The notes beneath the pieces were generated by a model. That model saw only the letters and a list, made by a program, of their open reading frames with translations, was not told the DNA's origin and searched no databases. The position numbers and the translations under genes were made by a program. This document shows, one piece after another, positions 38,042 through 45,948 of a stretch of 64,000 nucleotides of DNA (the stretch's first letter is position 1; every line of letters begins with the position of its first letter). The stretch comes from Bacillus norwichensis (GTDB lineage: Bacteria; Bacillota; Bacilli; Bacillales; Bacillaceae_C). Location of the stretch: positions 146,765-210,764 of the forward strand of contig NZ_JACSPV010000001.1 of assembly GCF_014836955.1 (NCBI RefSeq), read 5' to 3'.

Positions 38042-38599
38042 TTATTTTTTAACCATATCGTTATATGCTTCAAATGTGTCAGGAAAAATAGGGGTAGATT
38101 TGTCGATTAAAAACTTGATAGTATTTCCCAGCGACTGTCTCAAAGCTTTATCCAAATCAATGTCTGCAAGCATTCTAACTTCATCAAGGCCGTCAAACTG
38201 TCTTCCTGGTTCAATATAATCCGCAATATAAATGATTTTTTCCAAGAGTGACATTCCTGCCCTTCCAGTTGTATGATAGCGGATCGCATTGAAGATATCC
38301 AAATCATCAATTCCTATTTCGTCCCGGACAATTATAGCTCCTGCCGGACCATGCCAAAGCTCTGGATGATAATTCATTAACCGGGAGTCCATCTGTTGAT
38401 TAGAAATGATTTTTTTCAACTCATTGACTGGAAGAAGTTTGGCATAATCATGAAAAATCGCAGCCAGGACTGTTTTCTCAACATCTTCTCCATATTTGAT
38501 AGCCAGTTTTTCTGCTGTTTCCGCGACCCTTTTAGTATGTTCATATCGCGGACCCGCTATTTTTTCATTGACTATAGTAAAAGCTTGTTCACGATTCAT
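38042..38599 (-). CDS. yqeK: HD-domain Ap4A hydrolase YqeK
   Basis: 185-residue HD phosphohydrolase; family members split diadenosine tetraphosphate symmetrically. The metal residues are visible in RYEHTKRVAE, AAIFHDYAKL, WHGPAGAII and YIADYIEPGR. Overlaps nadD by 11 bp. Confidence 0.93.
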   Translation of the reverse strand: MNREQAFTIVNEKIAGPRYEHTKRVAETAEKLAIKYGEDVEKTVLAAIFHDYAKLLPVNELKKIISNQQMDSRLMNYHPELWHGPAGAIIVRDEIGIDDLDIFNAIRYHTTGRAGMSLLEKIIYIADYIEPGRQFDGLDEVRMLADIDLDKALRQSLGNTIKFLIDKSTPIFPDTFEAYNDMVKK

Positions 38600-39161
38600 A
38601 TAAATAATTCTCCTCTATATAACGAATAACCTGATCCGGTAATAAATATTTTATGGACATTCCTTTTTTTATCCGGTCTCTAATCATGGAGGAAGAAATT
38701 TCAATCATCGGGACTTCAACAAATTTAACCGGATACGGGCTTTCCAATTTAATATGAGGCCGATTCGTACCGACGAACTGAACAAGTTTGACTAACTTCT
38801 CAATATTATACCAGTGGGGCAAATATTCCACCATGTCAGCCCCGATAATAAAATAATAGTCGTTTTGCGGATTCTTTTCTTTTAATATCTTCATCGTATC
38901 ATATGTGTAAGAGCGTCCGGCTTGATTTAATTCTATTGTTTCTATAGAAAATTTCGGGTGTCCTTCAATAGCCCTTTCCAGCATGGCGAGTCGATTTTCC
39001 ACCGTAGTTCCGGTGTGCCGGTCTTTGTGCGGCGGTTCATGATTAGGCATGAATTTCACTTCATCAAGTCCCAAACGATCCAGTACTTCATTTGCAATAA
39101 TCAGATGACCCAGATGTAGAGGATCAAACGTTCCTCCCAGGATGCCTATTTTCCTCTTCAT
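38589..39161 (-). CDS. nadD: Nicotinate-nucleotide adenylyltransferase NadD
   Basis: Makes deamido-NAD from nicotinate mononucleotide and ATP. 190 residues with the nucleotidyl-transferase motif GGTFDPLHLGHL (residues 9-20), MPNHEPPHK, FIIGADMVEYLPHW and ISSSMIRDRI. Lies in the conserved aroE-yqeI-nadD-yqeK-rsfS cluster. Confidence 0.97.
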   Translation of the reverse strand: MKRKIGILGGTFDPLHLGHLIIANEVLDRLGLDEVKFMPNHEPPHKDRHTGTTVENRLAMLERAIEGHPKFSIETIELNQAGRSYTYDTMKILKEKNPQNDYYFIIGADMVEYLPHWYNIEKLVKLVQFVGTNRPHIKLESPYPVKFVEVPMIEISSSMIRDRIKKGMSIKYLLPDQVIRYIEENYLYES

Positions 39162-39165
39162 CCGA

Positions 39166-39465
39166 TCAACCCTTTACTGGCAGCTCTATTTGTTTGTTTT
39201 CTCGTGATTCCTTATATAGAACGATGATCCTCCCGATGATTTGTACAAGTTCACTATGAGTACCTCTGACTATTTCCTCAGCCACAGTCTCTCTATCATC
39301 GTCACAATTTTGAAGAATGCTTATTTTGAGCAGCTCGCGCGCTTCCAACGCATCATCAATCTGTTTAACCATATTTTCACTTACTCCGCCTTTGCCCACT
39401 TGAAAAATGGGTTGAAGATGATGCGCTTTTGCTCGTAAAAATCTTTTTTGCTTTCCAGTTAGCAT
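39166..39465 (-). CDS. yqeI: CRM-domain RNA-binding protein YqeI (YhbY family)
   Basis: 99-residue CRM-domain protein associated with ribosome assembly. MLTGKQKRFLRAKAHHLQPIFQ opens the protein, followed by VGKGGVSENMVKQIDDALEA with the GxxG loop. Overlaps the aroE 3' end by 7 bp. Confidence 0.95.
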   Translation of the reverse strand: MLTGKQKRFLRAKAHHLQPIFQVGKGGVSENMVKQIDDALEARELLKISILQNCDDDRETVAEEIVRGTHSELVQIIGRIIVLYKESRENKQIELPVKG

Positions 39466-40310
39466 GGTAATTCCTCCAAGAAATTAGTCAAAGTTTGTTT
39501 CATGCGCAAAACATCCGGTTTAACATCGGTCCATTTTTCAAAAGCCAACGCCCCTTGATAAACAAGCATGCCAAGACCATTTTGCGTTTTTGCTCCTTTT
39601 TGTACCGCCTCTTTAAGGAACATTGTTTCAGATGGATTATAAATAATGTCAGAAACAAAAGCAGACGACCTGACTCCTTCTAGTGAAATAGGGCTTTTAC
39701 CTATCTCAGGGGCCATTCCTATAGAAGTTGTCTGTACAATCAAGGTGTATTCCCCAATGTTCGCTTCCCCTTCTTCCAGTGTCATCGCTTTTGATTCAGC
39801 TTGATAAGGCTGTCCTGCAATCAAAGCTTCTGCTTTTTGAATCGTCCTGTTACATATATCCACCCGCTGAACTCCAATAGACAATAATGTGTAATAGATA
39901 GCCTTTGCCGCACCTCCGGCTCCAATAATTAAAGCCCGCTCTTCTGTTAAATCTTCTTTCCAAGCTTGCTTGAGAGACTCCACAAAGCCGGCTCCGTCAG
40001 TATTATAGCCGACAAATATATCGCCTTCCCTGACAACTGTATTGACTGCTCCGATGGCCTCAGCAAGCGGATCTACTTTATCTAATAATGGAATGATAGC
40101 TGTTTTATGAGGGATAGTGACATTAAAGCCGGCAACCCCTATCACTTTCATTCCCTCTACAGCCGCTTTCAAATCCTTCCCTTTTATATGGAATGGATGG
40201 TAATAAGCATCGATATCAAGCTTCTGGAGCTCTTTGTTATGCATAGCCGGTGATAATGAATGGGCTATTGGATCCCCAATCACGCCATATAATTTTTTCA
40301 ATCCAATCAT
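39459..40310 (-). CDS. aroE: Shikimate dehydrogenase AroE
   Basis: NADP-dependent shikimate dehydrogenase of aromatic amino acid synthesis. 283 residues: substrate part with GDPIAHSLSPAMHN (Ser-x-Ser) and NVTIPHKT (catalytic Lys), then the NADP site IIGAGGAAKAIYYTL, and C-terminal GLGMLVYQGALAFEKW. Between yqeH and yqeI as in B. subtilis. Confidence 0.97.
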   Translation of the reverse strand: MIGLKKLYGVIGDPIAHSLSPAMHNKELQKLDIDAYYHPFHIKGKDLKAAVEGMKVIGVAGFNVTIPHKTAIIPLLDKVDPLAEAIGAVNTVVREGDIFVGYNTDGAGFVESLKQAWKEDLTEERALIIGAGGAAKAIYYTLLSIGVQRVDICNRTIQKAEALIAGQPYQAESKAMTLEEGEANIGEYTLIVQTTSIGMAPEIGKSPISLEGVRSSAFVSDIIYNPSETMFLKEAVQKGAKTQNGLGMLVYQGALAFEKWTDVKPDVLRMKQTLTNFLEELPC

Positions 40311-40323
40311 CCTGTCTTTATAT

Positions 40324-40373
40324 AATCAAATGCCCCTTTGCATATTTGCGCCCAGATTTTATCGACCCGCTCG
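40324..40373 (+). repeat. Family A repeat fragment (left end only)
   Basis: ATCAAATGCCCCTTTGCATATTTG-type start and CCCAGATTTTATCGA match the first 50 bp of the family A repeat. The fragment ends exactly at the yqeH stop codon (40374-40376). Confidence 0.65.
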
Positions 40374-41474
40374 TTAAATAAGAGAAGGCCTTAATAAAAC
40401 CGAAACACCTTTAGGCGCATACGCTGCAATCTGTGCTCCCTGTTCTTTTAACGTAACCCAGCCAAGCCCCGAAAAGACGATATCCATTTTATCATCTTTT
40501 AATTTAAATTCATGTCTGATGAGCTCTGGAAAATTTTCAAACTCCCCTTTTCCCGGAGGCTGCAACATTTCACCAGCATGTTTCTCATACAGCTCGTCTG
40601 CCTTTTCAAGCTTGGTCCGATGAATTTCAATGCTGTTAGCCAAATAGCAAACAACCGGTCTACGGCCGCCTTTGATGTAATCAAACCTTGCAAGCCCTCC
40701 AAAGAATAATGTCTGGTTTTCATTTAATTGATAGACACGCGGCTTAATTTCTTTTTTAGGCGTAATGATCTTCAAATCTTTTTTATTTACATAGTGTGCC
40801 ATTTGATGATGGTTGATAATGCCCGGGGTGTCAACGAGACTTTTGCCGTCATCCAGCGGGATTTCAATAATATCGAGCGTTGTGCCTGGTACATGTGATG
40901 TGGTAATCACATCGTTCCCGCCCGCAGCAGTCTTAATGATACGGTTGATAAATGTAGACTTTCCTACATTTGTACACCCTACAACATACACATCTTTTCC
41001 TTGGCGAAGAGAATCGATTTCAGCAAGTGCTTCCTGGATTCCGTTTCCTTTCGCAGCACTGACAAGTAAAACATCCAAAGGAATGAGTCCCAATTCCTTT
41101 GCCTGCTTTTTCATCCAGTTGACCAATTTATTTTTGTTAGTCGATTTCGGCAGAAGATCCACTTTGTTACCGACTAAAAGAACCGGATTTTTGCCGACAA
41201 ACCTTTGAAGACCAGGAATCCAGCTCCCATTGAAATCAAAAATGTCTATGATTTTAACAATTAGGCTGTCTGTATTACCGATTGCATGGAGAATATCAAG
41301 GAAGCTTTGATCCGACAGTTCTACATCCTGCACTTCGTTGTAATGTCTTAAGCGAAAGCATCTCTGGCAAATAATTTCTTCTTTCTCCAATGCAGAGCGA
41401 GGCGCATATCCTAGTTCACCTGGTCTATCAGTCTGGATAGCTACACCGCAGCCGATGCAATGTAAATCGTTCAC
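40374..41474 (-). CDS. yqeH: Ribosome biogenesis GTPase YqeH
   Basis: Circularly permuted GTPase needed for 30S assembly. The GTG at 41474 lies 7 bp after GGAGG and gives 366 residues, the B. subtilis length, so I prefer it to the ATGs at 41480/41489 that overlap the ribosome site. An N-terminal zinc finger (CIGCG, CQRC) is followed by G4 GNKVDLLPK, G1 VGCTNVGKST and G3 VDTPGI in the permuted order G4-G1-G3, then an RNA-binding C-terminal domain. Confidence 0.95.
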   Translation of the reverse strand: MNDLHCIGCGVAIQTDRPGELGYAPRSALEKEEIICQRCFRLRHYNEVQDVELSDQSFLDILHAIGNTDSLIVKIIDIFDFNGSWIPGLQRFVGKNPVLLVGNKVDLLPKSTNKNKLVNWMKKQAKELGLIPLDVLLVSAAKGNGIQEALAEIDSLRQGKDVYVVGCTNVGKSTFINRIIKTAAGGNDVITTSHVPGTTLDIIEIPLDDGKSLVDTPGIINHHQMAHYVNKKDLKIITPKKEIKPRVYQLNENQTLFFGGLARFDYIKGGRRPVVCYLANSIEIHRTKLEKADELYEKHAGEMLQPPGKGEFENFPELIRHEFKLKDDKMDIVFSGLGWVTLKEQGAQIAAYAPKGVSVLLRPSLI

Positions 41475-41476
41475 AT

Positions 41477-42001
41477 TCATTCCTCCCATTTAACTAAACC
41501 TTTACGTTTAAAAGTAGACATGATCCTTCTTTCTACCATGCGGTTAAACCGCGTAAAAAAACCATCTGACTGGGCAACCGGGACAACAAGAATCGTATAA
41601 AATCCGGCACGATTGCCCCCGAACACGTCAGTCAACAGCTGGTCGCCGATAATCACAGTCTCCTCGCGTGATAATCCCATTTCTCTCGCAGCTCGCTTAA
41701 AAGCTTTTCTGGATGGTTTTTTGGCTCTATGAATAAATGGGATATTCAATGGATTAGAAAAATCTCCTACTCTTTTTTCATTATTGTTCGATACAATCGT
41801 CACTTTCATGTCATGGCTCTTTAACTCCTCCAACCATTCGATTAGCCGGGGAGTAGCATAAGGACGGTCCCATTCAACAAGCGTATTATCCAAATCAGTG
41901 ATAATTCCTTTTACACCTTTTGCTTTTAAAACAGCTGGATCTATTAAGAAAATGCTTTTCACATATTCATTCGGTAAAAATCGTTTCAACAAATTGTGCA
42001 C
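41477..42001 (-). CDS. yqeG: YqeG family HAD IIIA phosphatase
   Basis: HAD-superfamily phosphatase, up to 174 residues. Motif I is GIITDLDNTLVEWD, motif II TIVSNNN, motif III VIIGDQLLTDVFGGNR. The outermost start is a GTG at 42001; a TTG at 41992 preceded by GGGG aligns better with the B. subtilis N-terminus (LLKRFLP), so the true start may be 3 codons in. First gene of yqeG-yqeH-aroE-yqeI-nadD-yqeK-rsfS-yqeM. Divergent from sda. Confidence 0.93.
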   Translation of the reverse strand: MHNLLKRFLPNEYVKSIFLIDPAVLKAKGVKGIITDLDNTLVEWDRPYATPRLIEWLEELKSHDMKVTIVSNNNEKRVGDFSNPLNIPFIHRAKKPSRKAFKRAAREMGLSREETVIIGDQLLTDVFGGNRAGFYTILVVPVAQSDGFFTRFNRMVERRIMSTFKRKGLVKWEE

Positions 42002-42116
42002 CCCATTATTTCTTCATCATATTTCAATCTTAATCAATCTGCCAAGGAGTTTCAAAATATTACAGGAAGAAAAATGTTTCCTAAACTTTTCGACAAATTC
42101 TAACACCACCCTGAAT

Positions 42117-42215
42117 TGTGGGTAACTTTATAAACACAACAAAGTCATCAACGAACAGCTTAAATCCTGTTATAAACAAATTGATCACAAGTTATCCACT
42201 GTTGATTGTGGATAA
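42117..42215. promoter_or_regulatory. Cluster of DnaA boxes upstream of sda
   Basis: TGTGGATAA (42207-42215) is a perfect inverted DnaA box, TTATCCACT (42192-42200) has one mismatch, and TGTGGGTAA (42117-42125) one mismatch. They lie in the 332-bp yqeG-sda gap, which has no other feature. In B. subtilis DnaA directly controls sda. Confidence 0.75.
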
Positions 42216-42333
42216 AGGAACGCTTGTTCCATAAGCTTTTCTTTGCTAAAGTGAAGTTACAAATAAAAGAACTTATCATTTTATTCAATATGCCTTTGCT
42301 TTAGAACGTGAATATCTTCTGGAGGTGAAGCTG

Positions 42334-42474
42334 GTGAAAAAGCTATCCGACGAATTATTGATTGAAACTTACTTTAAAGCAAAAAGATTAAACTTAAACC
42401 CTGAATTCATCAGTCTTATGGAAACCGAAATAGAACGCCGTTCATTAGCTCGTCGATCAAAAATGCTTTGCTGA
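42334..42474 (+). CDS. sda: Sporulation checkpoint inhibitor Sda
   Basis: 46-residue helical-hairpin inhibitor of the sporulation kinase KinA, linking replication status to Spo0A activation. The GTG at 42334 follows GGAGGTG (42321). The sequence [20 protein letters not shown] and [10 protein letters not shown] match Sda. DnaA boxes lie 120-215 bp upstream. Confidence 0.93.
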   Translation: MKKLSDELLIETYFKAKRLNLNPEFISLMETEIERRSLARRSKMLC

Positions 42475-42727
42475 GCAGAGTGTTATAAAGAAAAGGGCTG
42501 GACAAGTTTTAATAAGAATTCCCTCATAGGGAATGTCAGATTTCTTCTACACTGCATCTTTCGACAAGTTGAAGGAAAGCTTCCTTGAATACGTTTATCT
42601 TGAATTCCTTGCGAGCTTACTCCAATGATAACTCGCCCTGCATCTTTCAGTACAATTTAAACCAGATCCTTAGTTTGTGAAATTAAAAATAACAGAAATT
42701 TTGTTTAATTTTATGATTACTTTAAAT

Positions 42728-42750
42728 AAAGCACCTTCCCGGGTGCTTTT
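42728..42750. terminator. Bidirectional terminator between sda and psd
   Basis: AAAGCACC / GGTGCTTT stem with T-rich tails in both directions; it directly abuts the psd stop codon. Confidence 0.75.
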
Positions 42751-43559
42751 TATTGATTTTTTTTGCCTGACAATCTTCCCAGCGATTCTCCCATCCTAAT
42801 TTCTCCTGCTGATTTAACAATGTCGCCTGGGATAAATGCTCCTTTTTGGAAAAGAAGGATTACTGTCGATCCGAAGGAAAAATAGGCGACTTCTTCTCCT
42901 TTTCCCCATTCCCGCTCCGTATTCGTGACAACAACAGAGTTGATAAACATTGCCCCAACCTTGACTACGGCAACTGTTGTCTCTCCAGAACCAATTTCGG
43001 TGACGACCCGATGATTTTTCGCCAATACAGAATGTCCAAATTTTAATCCAAACCGATTAACCGGAAACGATTTGCTCCCAAGGGAATAGCTTTTCATCAC
43101 TTTTCCGCTCACAGGGCTATGAATTCTGTGATAATGAGAAGGACTTAGGTATATAATGATATACGTCCCGCCTTCATATTTTTCAGCTTGATGCGTACCG
43201 CCGAGCATCTCAGAAATAGAATAAATTTTTCCCTTGACTATTATTTCCTTGCTGGAGGTAATAGTACCCGTGTCTTCTATTACACCATCTACAGGACTAG
43301 CGACACTGTCATGGCTGTTGTCAACTACTCTTGCCCCTTCTTTCAAGCGTCTTGTGAAGAAAGAGTGCAAGGTAGAATATGATCGGATATCTTTTGACAT
43401 CTCGTCCTGATTTATTTGATAATGGGCAGCGTAGGATTTAATAAAAACCCTGCTCATCTCGGAATTTGTAAACTTCCTTAATGCTGCTGATATAAATGGT
43501 CCATTTGTAAGTTCGATAAAAAAGCGATATAAAGCGGCTTTCAATCCGATTGCCTCCAA
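42750..43559 (-). CDS. psd: Phosphatidylserine decarboxylase proenzyme
   Basis: Membrane-associated pyruvoyl enzyme converting phosphatidylserine to phosphatidylethanolamine. 269 residues. The self-cleavage site is FGST (usual LGST) near residue 235 in YFSFGSTVILLF. HSFFTRRLKEG and SPSHYHRIHSPVSG carry conserved catalytic residues. Divergent from pssA, which supplies its substrate. Confidence 0.95.
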   Translation of the reverse strand: MEAIGLKAALYRFFIELTNGPFISAALRKFTNSEMSRVFIKSYAAHYQINQDEMSKDIRSYSTLHSFFTRRLKEGARVVDNSHDSVASPVDGVIEDTGTITSSKEIIVKGKIYSISEMLGGTHQAEKYEGGTYIIIYLSPSHYHRIHSPVSGKVMKSYSLGSKSFPVNRFGLKFGHSVLAKNHRVVTEIGSGETTVAVVKVGAMFINSVVVTNTEREWGKGEEVAYFSFGSTVILLFQKGAFIPGDIVKSAGEIRMGESLGRLSGKKNQ

Positions 43560-43648
43560 ACAAATCTTAAATTTATACTTAACTTTATGAAGAAGAAACC
43601 ATATAATTAAATAATGAAATATCTATTATACCGAAAAGGAGGAGTGTT

Positions 43649-44188
43649 ATGTTTCTGTCCGATGTCGTCGATCATACGATTAAAAAAATAAAAGCTCAGT
43701 CGGCCAATGTCCTGACATTCACAAACCTGGGACTCGGCGGCTTTGCTATCATCGCAGGGACTAATGGTCAGCTTCATTTAAGCCTCCTGCTTATATTCAT
43801 AGCTGCAATGACTGATCGTTTTGACGGAATGGTTGCAAGAAAGCTTCAAATCGAATCAGAACTTGGAAAACAGCTTGATTCCATAAGTGATATCATTTCT
43901 TTTGGCGTAGCACCCGCTTTGCTATTATACCAAGGAATTTTAAATTTGTTTGGTTTCCCGGGCGTATTTTTTACAATATTTTATATTGGTTGCGGTGCTT
44001 TTCGACTTGCGAGGTTCAATATTTCCGAGAATAACGGCTTTTTTACCGGTCTTCCCATTACAGCGGCAGGCTGTCTGCTTACTCTTAGTTATTTGGCAAT
44101 TCCTTACCTCCCACCATTTTCTTTCTTGTTCATCACTCTCGGTCTATCACTTCTAATGATCAGCACGTTTTCATTGAAAAAAGTATAA
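43649..44188 (+). CDS. pssA: CDP-diacylglycerol-serine O-phosphatidyltransferase PssA
   Basis: Integral-membrane enzyme making phosphatidylserine. 179 residues with the CDP-alcohol phosphotransferase motif spread over DRFDGMVARKLQIESELGKQ and the following LDSISD, i.e. DGxxAR(x8)GxxxDxxxD. Several membrane helices follow. ATG at 43649 with AAAGGAGGAG upstream. Paired head-to-head with psd. Confidence 0.95.
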   Translation: MFLSDVVDHTIKKIKAQSANVLTFTNLGLGGFAIIAGTNGQLHLSLLLIFIAAMTDRFDGMVARKLQIESELGKQLDSISDIISFGVAPALLLYQGILNLFGFPGVFFTIFYIGCGAFRLARFNISENNGFFTGLPITAAGCLLTLSYLAIPYLPPFSFLFITLGLSLLMISTFSLKKV

Positions 44189-44190
44189 TA

Positions 44191-44232
44191 AAAAGCCAGT
44201 TTCGCTTTGGATCTCGCGGAACTGGCTTTTTA
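44191..44232. terminator. Terminator after pssA (also serves the opposite strand)
   Basis: AAAAGCCAGTT / AACTGGCTTTT stem with T-rich tails in both directions. Confidence 0.8.
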
Positions 44233-44236
44233 TTCT

Positions 44237-44377
44237 TTACTTCTTTTTCATATTTTTCTCTGACTTTTTTATCTTTTTTTCTTTCAAAAGATATTCCTGA
44301 AAAATAGCTCCACCTTCATAAATCATTCTCTGTACTTCCAATTCGTATTGTTCACACCCATAATTGTTCCTAAGCAA
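44237..44377 (-). CDS. Small ORF downstream of sigK
   Basis: 46 residues from a TTG at 44377, 11 bp after GGGAGG. The protein has a short Gly/Cys/Glu-containing core (YGCEQYELEVQRMIYEGGAIF) and a very Lys-rich tail, with no membrane segment. It begins 30 bp after the sigK stop and ends just before the terminator shared with pssA. I do not recognise the family. The ribosome site, position and fit before the terminator argue for a gene, but composition could be chance. Confidence 0.35.
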   Translation of the reverse strand: MLRNNYGCEQYELEVQRMIYEGGAIFQEYLLKEKKIKKSEKNMKKK

Positions 44378-44406
44378 ATTACTTCGGACCTCCCTTAATT
44401 TTTTTG

Positions 44407-45144
44407 CTAACCTCCTTTTTCGTCACCTTTCAGATTTTTCATCTTATCTTTTTCCGCTCTGTAAAATTCATGGAACATCTTCATAAGAGCCCTTTTTTCA
44501 ATTCGCGAGACATAACTCCTTGAAATACCTAATTCCTTGGCAATCTCCCGCTGTGTCCGTTCCTTCTCAAGATTCAGGCCAAATCTGCCTATAATCACTT
44601 CTTTTTCCCTTTCATCCAACACATCGATATACTCCTTGATTTTTTCCAGCTCCATATTTAGTTGAATCGTATCAAAAATATCCTCTGCATCAGATTTTAA
44701 TACATCAATTAATGAGATTTCGTTTCCTTCTTTATCCTGCCCGATCGGATCATGCAGAGAAATGTCCTTACGTGTTTTTTTAAGGGCCCGTAAGTGCATA
44801 AGAATCTCATTTTCTATACATCTCGCTGCATATGTGGCAAGTTTTGTTCCTTTTCCGAACGAATAGCTTTCAATCGCCTTGATTAACCCGATGGTGCCGA
44901 TTGAAATCAGATCCTCTGAATCTTCCCCAGTATTTTCAAATTTCTTCACAATGTGGGCGACAAGCCGGAGGTTATGCTCGATCAATATGTTCCGTGCTTC
45001 TTCATCTCCTTCCGCCATTCTCATTAAGTATTTTTTTTCATCTTCCGGAGAAAGCGGCTGCGGAAATGCATTGTTCTTTACATACGACACAAGGAATATA
45101 AGCTCTTTGAACAGCAAGCCGATAGCCGTAATAATTCCCGACAA
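44407..45144 (-). CDS. sigK: RNA polymerase sigma-K factor (pro-sigma-K), uninterrupted
   Basis: Late mother-cell sporulation sigma factor. 245 residues. Residues 1-20 form the hydrophobic pro-sequence ([20 protein letters not shown]), which is removed by SpoIVFB before YVKNNAFP. Region 2 contains [20 protein letters not shown] and [16 protein letters not shown]; region 4.2 contains [22 protein letters not shown]. No skin-type insertion and no spoIVCA recombinase nearby, so no DNA rearrangement is needed. Likely activated by sigma-E and SpoIIID. Confidence 0.97.
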   Translation of the reverse strand: MSGIITAIGLLFKELIFLVSYVKNNAFPQPLSPEDEKKYLMRMAEGDEEARNILIEHNLRLVAHIVKKFENTGEDSEDLISIGTIGLIKAIESYSFGKGTKLATYAARCIENEILMHLRALKKTRKDISLHDPIGQDKEGNEISLIDVLKSDAEDIFDTIQLNMELEKIKEYIDVLDEREKEVIIGRFGLNLEKERTQREIAKELGISRSYVSRIEKRALMKMFHEFYRAEKDKMKNLKGDEKGG

Positions 45145-45200
45145 ATGCTCACCCCCCTGATGTAATGACCCACTGATTACATGTATATGATGATCAAAAA

Positions 45201-45216
45201 GGACAATTGCTTGTCT
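45201..45216. promoter_or_regulatory. Candidate SpoIIID site upstream of sigK
   Basis: GGACAATTGCTTGTCT is an inverted pair of the RGACAA core recognised by SpoIIID, 57-72 bp before the sigK start; SpoIIID activates sigK in B. subtilis. Inference from a short motif. Confidence 0.35.
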
Positions 45217-45233
45217 AGCGAAAATAGTTCTTG

Positions 45234-45280
45234 TTCATAGGGGTTTTGTTATGAAAATTAGAGTATTTATCAGATAAGTA
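45234..45280 (+). repeat. Degenerate duplicate of the pepF upstream region
   Basis: TTCATAGGGGTTTTGTTATG and the next 24 bases match the segment 47524-47570 upstream of pepF at most positions, but the TATAAT found there is degenerate here (AGATAAG). The rest of the 804-bp gap 45145-45948 holds no gene, only family A copy 3. Confidence 0.55.
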
Positions 45281-45681
45281 CAGCACTCAGGCTGGGAGGA
45301 AAAACCTGTTACGGTTCTAATAATTCAATACAAACTAATAATTCATTTGACCGTCTGCTAAAAACTTGATGCTTTTGAGCGGGAGTTACGATTTTATTAT
45401 TCATATGAAAATTTCAATTTGGGTACTGAGAAAAACCATATTTTCTCAGGGTAAAATTGAATTTTCGGCTAATTTTTAACGATTGTTTAGATAAATATGG
45501 TAATCTATCTATATTGCAATATTACTTAAATCTTTTATGTTCACAAGAAATTGGCGCACTTAAAAAAATTTAAATAAATTATAGGTAAATTAACACACGA
45601 AAATAGTCGCCACTCATTGGTTTTACTACACAATGTCTTTATGCTTATTGTCATGTATAAAGAAGTAGCAGAACCTAAATT

Positions 45682-45837
45682 CGCCCAGATTATATCAAGC
45701 CCCGCTCGATATAATCTGTGGCATCCATGGGAAGCTTTAACTTTATTCAGTCGGGGTTTTAATCCCAGATGAATGGAATACCAATTTGCATTCAGCTCAC
45801 CACTTTACAGGAGGGGGATTCTGCTGAATGAAGTTTA
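45682..45837 (+). repeat. Dispersed structured repeat, family A, copy 3 (5'-shortened)
   Basis: About 156 bp starting at CGCCCAGATT and ending CTGCTGAATGAAGTTT. It lacks the ATCAAATGCGCC left end. The first hairpin and the ATTCAG / GATGAAT outer stem around GGGGTTTTAATCCC are kept; the third hairpin is degraded. About 110 bp upstream of the nuclease gene. Confidence 0.7.
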
Positions 45838-45948
45838 ATAATGCAGATTAACCCTGAAGGGCTTTTCTTATAAAATCTCGGGAGCAAAATGTTTCCGAGA
45901 ACTTAAACAGTTTTTATTATAACAAAAATAAAACGGGGGTAATTTAAG

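Noticed and set aside
42475-42727. Possible RNA gene or small ORF between sda and psd
   Set aside because: Only a short ATTCCC/GGGAAT hairpin is seen; no promoter-terminator pair or coding frame with a ribosome site.
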